Translations under genes and position numbers: made by a program
The notes under the pieces: model-generated
Told to the model about the DNA's origin: nothing
Databases searched by the model: none
Seen by the model: only the letters and a program-made list of their open reading frames with translations
Source: Lunularia cruciata
Lineage: Eukaryota; Streptophyta; Marchantiopsida; Lunulariales; Lunulariaceae
Assembly: GCA_948567375.1 (NCBI GenBank)
Contig: OX419760.1
Span: 12,090,001 to 12,154,000, forward strand
Reading direction: 5' to 3'
DNA: 64,000 bases
In this document: one piece after another, positions 12,098 to 24,300 of the stretch
How positions within the stretch are numbered: the first letter of the stretch is position 1
Layout of the letters: the number at the start of each line of letters is the position of its first letter

Positions 12098-12527
12098 ATG
12101 GATGCACCGGGAGGATAATTTCCTAAACCTAGTTTTCCATTCTTGAATCCATTCCACATCAAGATTATGTACATCCAGCATGAGCAAATGAGAGTATTGC
12201 TAGTTTATCACTTTGGAGCAGAATTCATGGACAAAGTGATGAATTCACCAAACCTTGTGATTCTACCTTTGGTGGTATACAATAGAGAGTGTGATTTTAC
12301 CATCTACATTCTATTATGATGTTATGGATCTAAATTTACCAAATCCTCACCCTTTTAACATGCAAGTAAAAATCCGTTATGTAGTTAGACCAAAAGTGAT
12401 GTTTAGGGATTTTGTAGTCCACAATTTTGGTGAGGAATATTATCAACAAGTGATGGCTTCCGAGCTCCCAATGGTAGTCCCCATAATTTTTTCACCTTCC
12501 CAAGTGATCATTCTAACCCTCTATTGA
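12098..12527 (+). pseudogene. E2 conserved upstream ORF between PBS and gag
   Basis: From an ATG at 12098 (MDAPGG...) the first frame encodes NPFHIKIMYIQHEQMRV, LVYHFGAEFMDKVMNSPN and ends at TGA in IYILL. A second frame, offset by +1, continues with FYYDVMDLNLPNPHPFN, KVMFRDFVVHNFGEEYYQ and ends VIILTLY at 12527. E1 has the same two-part arrangement with exactly the same total length (430 nt), and E4 has a worn version. There is an in-frame stop near the beginning in this copy. The family is unknown to me; it is distinct from Gag, which starts downstream at 12568. Confidence 0.65.
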
Positions 12528-12567
12528 AGTAGGAAGTAGCAAGTGAACATCGATTGTGTGTAGGATC

Positions 12568-14009
12568 ATGGATCCACAATTGCATGAGTTGATGCAAGGA
12601 ATGCATGGGATGTTGAACAAGTTTTGAGAAATCAAGATGACCATGGAGGCATTACAAAATCAAGTACAAACCCTTAAGAATGATCAAAAAATGCAAGAAG
12701 GGGAACCAATCTCAAAGCCCAATACCTACGATTGAAGTACTTGGAGAGGCACCCGTGGCTACGACATCAAACTTGGCCAATGATGAAGCCACATTGTTAT
12801 TATAGATGACAAAAACCTGCAATATTGAGCCTTACAAGGGGCAGCGTGCTATAAGAGTAGTGGAGAATTGGATCTCAAGAATGAATCAATACTTCCAATT
12901 GTTCTTGACGGAGATCACTAAGCATGCCGCATGCATGTTTGCATGTGTGTACCTAACCAATAAAGCCTTCACATGGTACGATGCTTGGGAACAATTAATG
13001 TTGGCAAAAAGAAGGGAGATCACGTGGATGGCAATGCAAGAAGGACTTTTGAGAATTTGCAGTCTGTGGATTCTGTGCAGATGGCTAGATTTGACTATGG
13101 GGATTGAAACAAAAGAATACCATACAAGAGTATGTGGAAGCATTTTTGGATCTACAAGTTGCAATAACCAACATGAGTCCAACAAAGACTCTAGACAATT
13201 TCAAACAAGGGTTGAAGGACCGGATTTGCCAAGAAGTCATGGTACAAAATCCTTGCATTGTATTTGAAGCCATTGCTTGTGCTTAGAGAATAGAAGGGGC
13301 ACTTGGAGGAGGTGAAAGAGTAGTTCCTTCTCAACACTATGGCCAAAAATGCCACACATGGCTAGACCAACACCTATGCAATTGAGCAACCTTCGGTTTC
13401 AAGATAGAGTAGCACAACCACTTCAAGGAGAGCGAGGACAAGTAGAAGAATGGAGAGATGGAGTCCATTAGGAGAAGGAAATCAAGGAGAACAACATTGT
13501 TGCTACAATTGTGGCCGTATTGGGCACATCTCCATCAATTGTTGTGCTTATCTCCCTAGAGACCCTCGGCCTCTATACAAGCAATCTTTGAACAACATGG
13601 AACGATGCACAGAGGAAAAGGAGGTAAAAATCACCTTGGAAAACAAAGATCACGAGTAAAGGTACCTCACGGCCTTATTGGCTCAATAGGGGAAGTGGAC
13701 AAGCAAGGAGAGGAAGAAGTTGAGTGCGCAAAGATCTAGAAAGGCAAACTCACAATTGATTATTGTGAATGGGATCCTAGATGGCAATCAGATAAGAGTA
13801 TTGATAGATTCTGGAGCAACAGAGAATTATTATCTCGCTCTATTGCAATAAAATTGGGGATGGATCTAGAGAAAAATGAGAGCAAAGAGTTACCTAATGG
13901 GCAAACAAAGAAGATTGAGTCGTTATCCAGAAGAGTAACACTCTTTGTAGAAGAATATCAAGAAGTAATTGAGTGGCGGGTGATACAATTAGCTCATTAT
14001 GATGCAATC
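12568..14009 (+). pseudogene. E2 gag and protease remnant
   Basis: Retrotransposon Gag followed by the start of Pol. Capsid-like sequence (ENWISRMNQYF, LTNKAFTWYDAWEQ) is followed by an intact CCHC zinc knuckle, CYNCGRIGHISINC, at 13501-13542. The aspartic protease motif LIDSGAT lies at 13801-13821 and is intact here, unlike in E1. Several stops interrupt the frame, including an amber at 13284-13286 (…ACA*RIEG) at the same codon as in E1; E4 has Gln there. The frame stops being E2 at 14009, where E3 begins, and resumes at 30780 (…DILGIPWM). Confidence 0.85.
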
Positions 14010-14116
14010 TTTGTTTTGTGTATATGCATTGCTACAAAACATACATTGTTGTCAACATCATACACTATAGAAGCACAACTCACACATAAGTCATACATGA
14101 ACTCTAAAGTGGCACA
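14010..14116 (-). repeat. E3 extra LTR fragment (about 105 bp)
   Basis: TTGTGTATATGCATTGCTAC...AAAGTGGCACA matches 14566-14670, the PPT-proximal end of the full LTR. In element orientation it lies downstream of the complete 3' LTR. It is the piece that is missing from the outer end of the right-hand LTR at 30332-30779. Confidence 0.85.
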
Positions 14117-14670
14117 ATAATCAGATTGTTTACAACTTGAATCAACTCAAATCAGATCAGTACTTGATCTGATCCTCAACAACTTGCTCACAACAGGGCA
14201 TTGATTACAGTCAAGTTACACTCACTCTAGCTAAGAGACTCTAGGTGATACTTGTCGGCTTTCTATCCACTCTAGCCAGGAACTCAAAGGCTCAACATCA
14301 AAGAAGTGAGCTCTTTGGAGCTGCACTTCCAAGGTATACTCCTTATTTCAACCTAGGTCTCATCCCAATGGTCCCACTGATGGCACACCCGACGGTGTGC
14401 ACAGTGCAAGTGACGGTGGGCCCCACCATGAAGTCAATATCCCAAGCAAAAAATCTGATTGTCATAAAATAATCTATGAGTAACTGCCAAAATGCCTCTA
14501 ACTACTATCATTGGAACTCTAGTGTTCAAGCAATCTAGATGCAACACTACAAATGGTGTGACAACTGTCTTGTGTATATACATTGCTACACAACATACAT
14601 TGTTGTCAACATCATACACTATAGAAGCACAACTCACACATAAGTCATACATGAACTCTAAAGTGCCACA
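14117..14670 (-). repeat. E3 full-length LTR
   Basis: About 554 bp. In element orientation it starts TGTGGCACTT directly after the purine tract and ends ...CTGATTA. The expected terminal CA is lost at the junction with the extra fragment at 14116. The first 450 bp (plus-strand order) match 30332-30779. Confidence 0.85.
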
Positions 14671-14684
14671 ATTGCCCCCCTAGC
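14671..14684 (-). other. E3 polypurine tract
   Basis: The reverse complement reads CTAGGGGGGCAAT immediately before the LTR start TGTGGCAC. This placement fixes where the LTR begins and is the basis for saying the right-hand LTR is truncated. Confidence 0.75.
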
Positions 14685-14946
14685 TGGCAGTTAGGTCCCT
14701 CTTACTCCAAATAGCCATCTACTTCAAGTATATGGTATACCCTATGATGGGCAAAGATCATGAGGTCAGGTGCTATGGAGCTCCATCATTTGTCGCATGT
14801 CTGCAATCTATACCATAAAACGGATGAACTAGCTACATGTCAGGTGCATCTAGGAAATAACCGCTGTCCTTGAGGAACCACCGTGAGTGGAGGAGTCATA
14901 CATGCCATATGCCATCCTCTTGAACAGCTATTGCACACTAACATAG

Positions 14947-15685
14947 TGTAATACTCCGAGGACAAGAGAAGAGAGAAAACACAGATTGCACACTCAAACA
15001 TTCGATGCCCCAAGGAAGCACCTTCTCTTTATTATTTAGACAAAGAGGATCTCCTCCAAGGAAGCTCCACCATAGGATTAGGGACACAGGTAGGTGACAT
15101 GTCAGCAAGCTCCACCCTTGGATTACTTACTTGGATGGGTGACATGTCTGGTCTAGGTCCTATCTGGTTGGTCAAACAAGCTTTGACCAGAGGGAATCTT
15201 TTAGGGAATCTTCTTGTAGGAATCTCAAAATCACGTGAGTAAGGTACCATTGGAAAGCTCTCAATGAGACAAAGCAGGGGGAGGGAAGGCCAGCCTTTCC
15301 TCCATTGGGGGGGGGAATCTACAAATTTTTTAGGCCTAATTCATCCGTTTAGGCCTCCAAAATTGCCTTCAAAGATTTCAGGCATATTTTGGTTCCTACT
15401 CTATTAGTAGAAGTCCCCTTTTGGTGATACCTCTTTCTGATCTGTTTAGTCCATCATTTGTAACATCCTTCCGAAGGTTACCAAACCAATTCTCACCTTT
15501 AAATCATATGTCTAGCTATTGGTTCTAAGGTTCTCAAGTCTATTTCTATTTCTGCCCTATTTGTAGAAGTACTCATTTGGTGATACTTCTATCTTATCTA
15601 TTTTGACCATCATATTTAACATCATTCTAGATGTTACCAAACCAAATTTCACATCTAGATCATATGGCTAGCTCTTGGTATTACA
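14947..15685 (-). repeat. E1 3' LTR
   Basis: 739 bp, ends TGTAATACTC...GGTATTACA in plus-strand order; pairs with 20815-21552. Contains the family's U3 duplication, a 9-base G run near 15307-15315 and a TATA/poly-A region near 15030. Confidence 0.95.
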
Positions 15686-15702
15686 GACCTCCCTCCTTTT
15701 AA
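15686..15702 (-). other. E1 polypurine tract
   Basis: The reverse complement reads TTAAAAGGAGGGAGGTC directly before the 3' LTR; the first three bases are the TAA stop of pol. Confidence 0.8.
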
Positions 15703-18700
15703 GACGCAATGTCCTCGTTGTGCAATTGTTGCTCAAATACTTGCACCAACATAGGTGCATGTGCCAAATTGGCAGCGGGCTCCCAGGTGGCTTCATAGAG
15801 GGGGTAACCTTTCCATTGTACTAGATAGTCCATCCACGGATGGCAAGTACCACGCATGCGTTTTTGGAGAATCCGCTCCACTTCATATTCCTCTGTGCCA
15901 TCAATGAGTGTCGGACAAGGTCGAATGTCTTGTGTGGAATGACCCTGGCCTGATCGGGGAGCATATCTGCGTAGTAAGGAGACATGGAACACTGGATGGA
16001 TCTTCATGTGTGGTGGTAGCTCAAGGTGATAGGCCACAGCGCCGATGCGACGAAGAATCAAGAAAGGCCCAATAAAATGAGGTCTGAGCTTACGAGGTCC
16101 AACTAATGTGAGGTTGGTTGTTGATAGCCACACTTGATCCCCAACATTGAACTCCATGTGCCTACGGTGTGCATTAGCATACTGCTTTTATCAATTTTGT
16201 GCAATCTGTTATCTATGCTTGGCACTCTCCACACCTTGTTGGATTCTAGAAACAAATGTGTTGACTGCATCGACCTTGGTAGCCATTGGACAGATCTTCA
16301 TGAAGCTAGAAGGTGTGAAGGGATGCTCACCATACATGAGGAAGAACGGAGTGACCTAGGTGGATGCATTCACTGAATTGTTGTAAGCAAATTCCACCAA
16401 CGGAAGTAGGGTGTCCCACCTCTCTTGCTCTTCTAAGGTGAACCCGTGTAACATGTCTTCAATTGTGCGATTAGCCCGCTCTATTTGGCCATCTGTTTGT
16501 GGGTGGTAAGCTATGGACATGGCCAACTTGGTTTTGAAGAAACCAAAAAGTGTTTGCCAAAACAAACTGGTGAATTGGGTGCCTCTATTGGTGATGAGTA
16601 CTCTAGACAGGCTATGGTGAGCAAAGACTGCATCTAAGTATAATTGAGCTAGTTGTGGAACAGTCACCTCCTTGGTGGTAGGGCATACATGAATCATTTT
16701 GCTGAGCCGGTCCACAAAGACCACAATGGAGTCAAACCCTGAGGTGGTCTTGGGTAATTCACAGACGAGATCCATACTCACTTGTTCCCAACGTTGGGTA
16801 GGAGTGGGGAGAGGTTGAAGGAGCCCTACAGGAGCTTGATTAGAAGTTTTGTTCTGTTGACAAAGTAGGCAGCTACGCACATAGTCCATCATGTCATTGC
16901 TCATCTTGGGCCAATAGTAATGGCGCTTGATTGCATCCAAGGTCTTGTCCACTCCGACATGAGCTGCAATGGCCAAATCATGACATTCCGCTAGAATGGT
17001 GGTGCGTAATTCTGGGACATTTGGGATCCATAATCTGCCATCCCAAAAGGTGAGTCCTTGGGTGCTGGTGACACCTTTGGATGATTGTGCTTCTACAATC
17101 TATGGATCAGTTTTTGTAGCAGCCAAAATCTCTTGCTAGAATTCAGGGTTAATCTTAACCTCTACCACCAAGTTGTTGGCCATTGGCATGCGGGTGAATG
17201 CATCTGCAAGTTGCTTCTTACCTTCCACATAGGTGATTGTCATGTTGAAGCATTGTCGCCACTCTGCCCACCGAATTTGGCAATGAGATAGATCTTTCTG
17301 CATCTCAAGGTAGACTAGAGGTTTGTGGTCTGTCTCTATTACAAATGCTTTCTTGCCTAGGTAGTGCTTCCAATGCTTGGTTGCTAGAACGATGGCCAAC
17401 TCTTCTCATCCTGTGGTGTGGTAGTTGCGCTCTGCGGGTAACAACTTGCAAGAGAAATATGCAATTGGATGCCATCCGTCATGCAACTCTTGTTGTAGGA
17501 CTGCTCCTATTGCTATGCCTGATGCATCTATAGCCAACTTGATTGGACGTTTTGGGTCATACCACTTCAAGATTGGTGCATGTAGCAAGGCGGCCTTCAA
17601 TCTTGAAAGGCCAACTCTTGTGCAATTCCTCATGTCCACTTCGTCCCCTTGCCAAGTAGTGCCGTTAAAGGCTGTGCAACCTTGGAGAAGTCCTTGACAA
17701 ATCTACAATAGAATCCCGTCAACCCCAAGAAGCTCTTAAGTTGAGTCTGATCTTCTGGGGCACTCCATTTTTGAATGACCTCTATTTTATCTATCAATAC
17801 TTGAATGCCCTTTGCACTTACTCTATGCCCTAAGTAGTCTACTTCAGACTTGCCAAACTCACACTTTGAGATTTTGGCATACAACTGATTCTGTCTTAGA
17901 ATCTGGAGGACCTCTCGTAGATGTTGTTTGTGTTCTGTCATCGTGCTACTATATACTAAGATATCATCCAAGAAGACGATAACAGACTTATCCAAGTATG
18001 GACGAAATATGTCATTCATTAGACTCATGAAAGTGGCAAGTGCATTGGTGAGGCCAAAAGGCATCACAAGATACTCAAAGTGGCCATACCTGGTTCAAAA
18101 GGTAGTTTTGTACACATCTTCCTCTACAATTCGGATTTGATTGTAACCTCTCCGCAAGTCCAGTTTGGTGAAGTGTCTCGCTCCATGGAGTTGATCAAAC
18201 AGGTCATCCATGCGAGGTAAGGGGTATTTGTTCTTCAGTGTTTGCTGATTGAGACCCCGATAGTCAATGCACATGCGCATTGTACCATCCTTCTTCTTCA
18301 CAAACAAGACAGGGGCCCCATATGGTGATACGCTAGGTTGGATGAACCCTTTCTGCAGCATCTCCTCAATTTGAGTCTTACACTCCTCCAACTCATGAGG
18401 TGATAGGCGATATGGGGCCTTACAAGGAGGTGTCTTCCCTGGGAATGTCTCTATTTTGTGATCTACTCGCCTTTTTGGTGGTAATCCTGAGGGTAGATCA
18501 TCAAGAAAGACATCTTGAAACTCATCCACCACATCCTTCAATTTCTCAAGAATTTGTCCATCGAGTTGTGCACTCTGGACTTCTCTTATTAGACCCATAA
18601 AACATCTATCGGTCTTATAAACAGTTGCCATCCCTATGACATATAGAGGTAGTTTCTGCTTGTGTGATTTTTCTTTAACCTCAATGATTGACCATTCGTG

Positions 18701-20229
18701 GGTTCTCACTACTTTCTTCCTCCAATCCACCATAGGGTTGTACTGCTCCATCCATTGCATGCCTAAAATTGCATCATAACGAGCTAACTGTATCACTTGC
18801 CACTCAATTGCTTCTTGATATTCTCCTACAAAGAGGGTTACTTGTCTAGGTAATGATTCAATCCTCTCTGTTTGCCCATTTGGTAACTCTACTTCTTCAC
18901 TTCCATCTCTCTCTAGATCCATTCCCAATCTTATTGCAGTAGAGCAAGACAAGAAATTCTTTGTTGCTCTTGGATCTATTAATACTCTCACTTGATTACC
19001 TTCTAGGATTCCATTCACACCAATCAATTGTGAGGTTGCCTTTTGGGATCTTTGTGCATTATTCTTCTTCTTTCCCTTGCTTCTTTGCTTCCTTATTGAG
19101 CTAGTAAGGCTGCGAGGTACATTTACTGGTGATCTTTGTTTTTTGAAGTGATTTCCACCTCCTCCTCTTCAATGTGCCTCTCCATGTTGTTCAAAGATCG
19201 CCTATACAAAGGCCGAGGGCCTCTAAGGAAACAAGTGCGATAGTTGGTAGATATGTGCCCAATACGGCCACAATTGTAACAACGGCGTTGTTCTCCTCGA
19301 GTCCCTTCTCCTCGTGGGACTCCATCTCTTTGTTCTTCTACCCGTCCCCGCTCCCCTTGAAGCAATCGTGCTCCTCAATCCCGGAATCAAAGGTTGCCCA
19401 ATTCCATTGGTACTGGTCTACCCATGTGTGGCATTTTTGCCCGATAATGTTGAGGTGGAACTACTCCTTCACCTCCACCTAATGCTCCTACTATTCTCTA
19501 TGTACAAGCAATGGCTTCAAATACCGTGCGAGGATTTTGCACCATGACTTCTTGGGGAATCCGCTCTTTCAACCCTCGTTTGAAATTGTCGAGAGCCTCT
19601 GTTGGACTCATGTCGGTAATTGTGACTTGTAGATCTAGAAATGTCTCCAAATACCCTTGTACGTTATTCTTCTGTCTCAATCCCCATAGTCGGGTTCGAG
19701 CCATCTGCACAGAATCCACCGATTGGAAATTCTTTAGCAGTCTTTCTTGCATTGCTGTCCATGTGACCTCCCTTCTCTCTGCCAGCATGGATCATTCCCA
19801 AGTATCATACCATGTGAGGGCTTTATCGGTCAAGTACCCACATGCAAACACGCCTGCAGCATGCTCTGTGATCTCTGTATTGAACAATCGGAAATATTGA
19901 TTCATTCTCAAGATCCAATTTTCCACTGCTCCCATCGTACGCTGCCCCTTGTAAGGCTCGATGTTGCAGGTCTTCTTCATCCAGAGTAGCAATGTGCCTT
20001 CATCATTGATAGGGTTTGTAGGCACGGGTGCCTCTCCAAGTACTTCAGTCGCAGGTACTGGGTTTTGAGATGGCTCTTCTTCTTGCATGGCTTGATCGTT
20101 CCTGAGGATCTGCACTTGACTTTGTAATGTCTCCATGGTCATCTTAATCTCTTGAAATTCAGTCAACATCCCTTGCATTCCTTGCACCAACTCTTGCAAC
20201 TGCAGATCCATGGTTCTTGCAACACTCAA
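15699..20229 (-). pseudogene. E1 gag-pol polyprotein remnant with chromodomain
   Basis: In order: Gag from ATG 20229 (capsid with ENWILRMNQYF, ALTWYDTWE), zinc knuckle CYNCGRIGHISTNY (last Cys is Tyr), protease (DPRAT in place of DSGAT), RT ([28 protein letters not shown] at 17963-17974), RNase H (IETDHKPLVYLE), integrase HHCC plus DDE core (MDLVCELP, ITNRGTQF, GQIERAN), and a C-terminal chromodomain (EEYEVERIL, YLVQWKGYP, ATWEPAANL). Breaks: stops at 19789-19791, 19498-19500, 18095-18097 (CGA to TGA), the Trp-to-TGA at 17630-17632, 17406-17408 and a one-base deletion near 17600. The second integrase Asp is Asn (16587-16589). Non-functional as it stands; originally one long frame of about 1,500 codons. 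Confidence 0.92.
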
Positions 20230-20244
20230 TTGCTAATGTCTACT

Positions 20245-20674
20245 TCAATACAGAGTCAATATAATCACTCTGGAAGGTGCACTGACTATCAAATCTACCA
20301 TTGGGACCTCAGAAGCTATCACTCGTTGATAATACTCCTCACCAAAATTCCTAACCACAAAATCTCTAAACATCACTTTTGACCTTACTATATAACGGAT
20401 TTCTACTTGAGTGTTGAAAGGGAGAGGATATGGGACATTCATATCTATATTATCATAATAGAATGTAGATTTTCAAATCCCACTCTCTGTCATATATCAC
20501 CACAGGTAGAATCATCGGGTTTGGTGAGTTCATCACTCTATCCATGAATTCCGTACCAAAGTGATAAACTAGTGATACCCTCATCTACTCACGCTGGATG
20601 TACATAACCTTGATTTGGAATGGGTTTGAGAATGGAAAGCTAGGTGCGGGAAATTGTCCTCCCGGCGCATCCAT
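20245..20674 (-). pseudogene. E1 conserved upstream ORF between PBS and gag
   Basis: ATG at 20674 opens MDAPGGQFPAPSFPF, then LVYHFGTEFMDRVMNSPN and VVIYDREWDLKIYI before TGA. The +1 frame continues FYYDNIDMNVPYPLPFN, KVMFRDFVVRNFGEEYYQ and ends VIILTLY at 20245. The length (430 nt) and the position of the frame change are identical to E2. One TAG interrupts the first half (QRE*MRV), where E2 has Gln. Function unknown. Confidence 0.65.
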
Positions 20675-20800
20675 CCCATCCGCTCTCTAAAGTCCTTCCT
20701 AAGTCTAGCGATTACTCTATGTTCTCTACCTCAAATTACTCAGTTTCAGTAGTTCATCCTATTCCAAGAGGGGTGATCCACTCTCTTGGACTAAAATACT

Positions 20801-20813
20801 CACTTTGATACCA
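20801..20813 (-). other. E1 primer-binding site
   Basis: The reverse complement TGGTATCAAAGTG starts one base after the 5' LTR; initiator tRNA-Met type. Confidence 0.85.
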
Positions 20814-20814
20814 T

Positions 20815-21552
20815 TGTAATACTCTGAGGACAAGAGAAGAGAGAAAACACAGATTGCACACTCAAACATTTGATGCTCCAAGGGAGCACCTTCTCTTTAT
20901 TATATAGACAAAGAGGATCTCCTCCAAGGAAGCTCCACCATAGGATTAGGAACACAGATAGATGACATGTCAGCAAGCTCCACCCTTGGATTACTTACTT
21001 GGATGGGTGACATGTCTGGTCCAGGTCCTATCTGGTTGGTCAAACAAGCTTTGACCGGAGGGAATCTTTTAGGGAATCTTCCTGTAGGAATCTCAAAATC
21101 ACGTGAGTAAGGTACCATTGGAAAGCTCTCGATGAGACAAAGCAGGGGGGAGGGAAGGCCAGCCTTTTCTCCATTGGAGGGGGAATCTACACATTTTTTA
21201 AGCCTAATTCATCCGTTTAGGCCTCCAAAATTGCCTTCAAAGATTTCAAGCATATTTTAGTTCCTACTCTATTAGTAGAAGTCCCCTTTTGGTGATACCT
21301 TTTTTTGATCTGTTTAGTCCATCATTTGTAAAATCCTTCCAGATGTTATCAAACCAATTCTCACCTTTAAATCATATGTCTAGCTATTGGTTCTAAGGTT
21401 CTCAAGTCTATTTCGGTTTTTGCCCTATTTGTAGAAGTACTCTTTTGGTGATACTTCTATCCTATCTATTTTGACCATCATGTATAACATCATTCTAGAT
21501 GTTACCAAACCAAATTCACATCTAGATCATATGGCTAGCTCTTGGTATTACA
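20815..21552 (-). repeat. E1 5' LTR
   Basis: 738 bp, same ends as 14947-15685 and flanked on the right by the CATAG duplication. Confidence 0.95.
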
Positions 21553-22700
21553 CATAGTAGTAGATCCATTGGAAGAGATGTATACATACACCTCAAGCCT
21601 GCTTGTATAAGTGCCAAGCTTGGGTCCATAGTACCATCAATGTTTAGGAGGTGGCATGGTGCACAATTGTGCACATGATCCTTCCAAACAACACCATCAC
21701 ATCCTTCTAACACAAGGACTCCAGATGGCAAAACCTCATGCACTCTCAAGATAGTGCGGCCTGCCAAAACATCAAGTGTCATTGGTGCTATTTGTTGTAG
21801 ATATACATAGTCACCTGGATAAAATTGACGGATCAAGGGTCTATAACCTCCTCCTCAAATAGTAGCATAATGTAAGGTATCCTTATGTTGAGCAATTACC
21901 AAGTTCTCAAAGGTCATTGGCATCACTCTCCAAAAGAGCTCTGCCTGTTGAGAACATGCGCTCACCCATACATCGAGATCATCCAAGTCTAAGACTATAG
22001 TAGCATCTTGACAAATGACTATAGGTAAATTTGGATCTTGTCCATAGAGTAGAAATTACGGAGAGAAGGATGCTAAGGAGGCTTGCCAATGGAACCGATA
22101 GCCCATGGCCAACCAAGGTAACTAGAGATCCCAATCTCCCAAGTGGCCTCTCTGCAAACCATATTTTTGCAATCCTCTCTTCACCATCTCAACCACGCTC
22201 TCTGCTAAGCCATCTGCCTTAGTGATCTTGGGAGGTAGTACAGTGATCAATCAAAGCCTTGTCATACAAGACCTGAAACTCACCCAAGAACTTTGTACCT
22301 TGATCAGTCAAAACCTCAATTGGTGCACCAAAATGACTGAGAACCCGATCCAAGAACGAGTAAGCCATCCCTTCATTGGACTTATCAAGAAGTGCTACCA
22401 ACTCAATCCACTTGGAAAAGTGCTCTACCATCACCAAAAAATAAGATGATGTCTCACAGTCAATGGTAAAGGTCTGGCAAAGTCCAAACTCCAATGGTAA
22501 CCCAATCCCATGATAGGGAATGGATGCAACTGTGGCGTAGGAGCATTGAATGATCCTCTAACTTGGTCACAAACCACACATCTGGCAACAAACTTTTGTA
22601 CATCAGTCTACATATTGTGCCACCAATAATGTCTCTAGAGTAAGCTATATGTATGCATTTTTCCAAAATGTCCTAGCTTCTCATGAGCATGACAAACTAC
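21553..22700 (-). pseudogene. E3 integrase remnant
   Basis: Minus strand. The HHCC zinc-binding region (KLGHFGKMHTY, ARCVVCDQV) lies near 22680-22560, followed by the catalytic core. The first Asp is in WSLDFA; then SYFLVMVEHFSKWIELV and FGAPIEVLTDQGTKFLGEFQ carry the second Asp, with TSQDH after it. A downstream segment (RQFYPGDYVYL, WKDHVHNCAPCHLLNIDG, 21836-21540) is the C-terminal region. Stops and a frame change near 22495 inactivate it. E1 is inserted just downstream at 21552. Confidence 0.82.
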
Positions 22701-24300
22701 TTATAGTCTCTAAGATGGAAGTGGTACTACTCTCACTCTACCATCCTCCCATACATGCAAAAGGTATCTGCCCTCCAATTTGAACCATCTAGCTCACTAA
22801 AAAACATGGTCTCTCTTCTTGGCCCCAACTATGCCACCCACAACACCAATGCAAACATAATCCATCACTAAGACATCATCATGAATGTCTCACTAAACTG
22901 TACCAATATTTGCACTCTCTAGATCTATGACCTCAATAAATCCTCCTATATGCATTGAGAGAGATACCACCAAAGCCTCAAAAAATATACAAAAAAGGCA
23001 AATGCATGCCAACTTGGCACCATCTCCTCATTTGTCTCACCATGCCAACGTGCTCCGACCTTATCCTACTGATTGGGACATGGGTTTCTACTCAACCCAT
23101 CTACATCACGGTTCATCACTCCAAATCTATGAAGAACCGTGAAATCATACTCTTGTAAAATCAGAGCCCATCATGCAAGCTTTGTTGAAAGCTTGTTGGA
23201 CTCCATCAACCACTTTAATGGCTAATGATCAATGATGAGAGTGAAAGGATTACCAAATAGATAACATCAAAAATGTGCTATTATCTAAACTATTGCCAAG
23301 CACTCTCCCTCATATGAACTATACTTTTCCTCCACTGAATTATGGGAGCGACTAGCATTGGCCAACACTAACTCATTCTCCTCATCATCATGTTGAGTGA
23401 GCATTGCTCTAATCCCCAACATACTCCAATCAGTGTGAACCTGAAATGGTCATCCTCTGATTGGTATCCTCAAAATAGAAGCAGATGTCAACCTCTCCTT
23501 GAGCTCTACAAAATCTCTCTCCTACTCATCTCCCCAACACCACTCTTGTGTAAGCTTGGTCATCCTCGTCAAGGCCTTGGCAATGGCACTAAATCCTCTA
23601 ACATAGCGGCAATAGAAGTTCACCAACCCAAGGAATGCTCGCACTCTACTCACATCTGTAGGTCAAGGAATATGTGCAATAGCCTCCACCTTGGTCTGCT
23701 GAACACCAAGTCCTCCCAGGTAGATACTTTGACCCAAATACTCAACCTGCTCATGGAAGAACCTACACTTCCTAAGATGTAATTTGAGTCTATGAGATCT
23801 CAACCTCTCAAACACCTCCAACAATTAACTCTCATGCTCCTCCACAATAGTGTTATAGACCAAAATGTCATCAATATAGCACCAAGCAAAATCCAATCTA
23901 GCTAGGATCCTATCCATGACCCTTTGGAACTCAGCATGAGCATTCTTTAACCCAAATGGTAAGACCTTCCACTAATATAATACATCCTTGCCGTGAGGAT
24001 CAATAGCCCAAAATGTTGTCTTGGACTTATCCTCCTCCCTGATTGGCAATTGATGATATCTTGCTCAAAGATTCAAAGTACTAATGACCTTTGCATGCCC
24101 AATTACATCAAAGATCTCCTCCGGTGTAGGCATGGGATACCGATCAGCCCTAGTTTGTCGGTTGATAGGATAATAATCTCCACACATTTGCCTATTTGTG
24201 CAGTTGCCATGCATATCCTTCTAGGCTGGCATCATTGTTGTTGATGCATACTCTCCATGTGAAATCTCCACCAAACCAACCTCAAAAAGGTCACTACTCT
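22701..24300 (-). pseudogene. E3 reverse transcriptase and RNase H remnant
   Basis: The minus strand from about 24240 reads DYYPINRQTRADRYPMPTPE, RYHQLPIREEDKSKTTFW, LPFGLKNAHAEFQRVMDRIL and WCYIDDILVYN (YIDD at 23867-23878), the palm of a Ty3/gypsy RT. Interruptions include stops at conserved Arg/Trp positions (for example L*ARYHQ). The region down to about 22750 should hold the connection/RNase H part but is too decayed for me to place its catalytic residues. Confidence 0.82.

Larger units (their letters stand above)
14947..21552 (-). mobile_element. Full-length chromovirus E1 (Ty3/gypsy), nested in E3
   Basis: 6606 bp, minus strand, LTRs 14947-15685 and 20815-21552, perfect 5-bp target duplication CATAG at 14942-14946 and 21553-21557. 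It carries a PBS, the upstream ORF, gag-pol with a C-terminal chromodomain, and a polypurine tract. By eye I count roughly 30-35 differences between the LTRs (about 4-5%), so it is the youngest layer that can be judged. It interrupts the 3' end of E3's integrase/untranslated region. Confidence 0.96.

Noticed and set aside
13985-14120. A distinct C-terminal variant of the E2 protease protein ending ...NSKVAQ
   Set aside because: The frame simply runs from E2 into the E3 LTR fragment; the true E2 continuation is at 30780.
14947-15685. Gene at 15032-15250 on the minus strand (and its copy at 20900-21118)
   Set aside because: It lies inside the LTR U3/R and is repeated in every LTR; open by chance.
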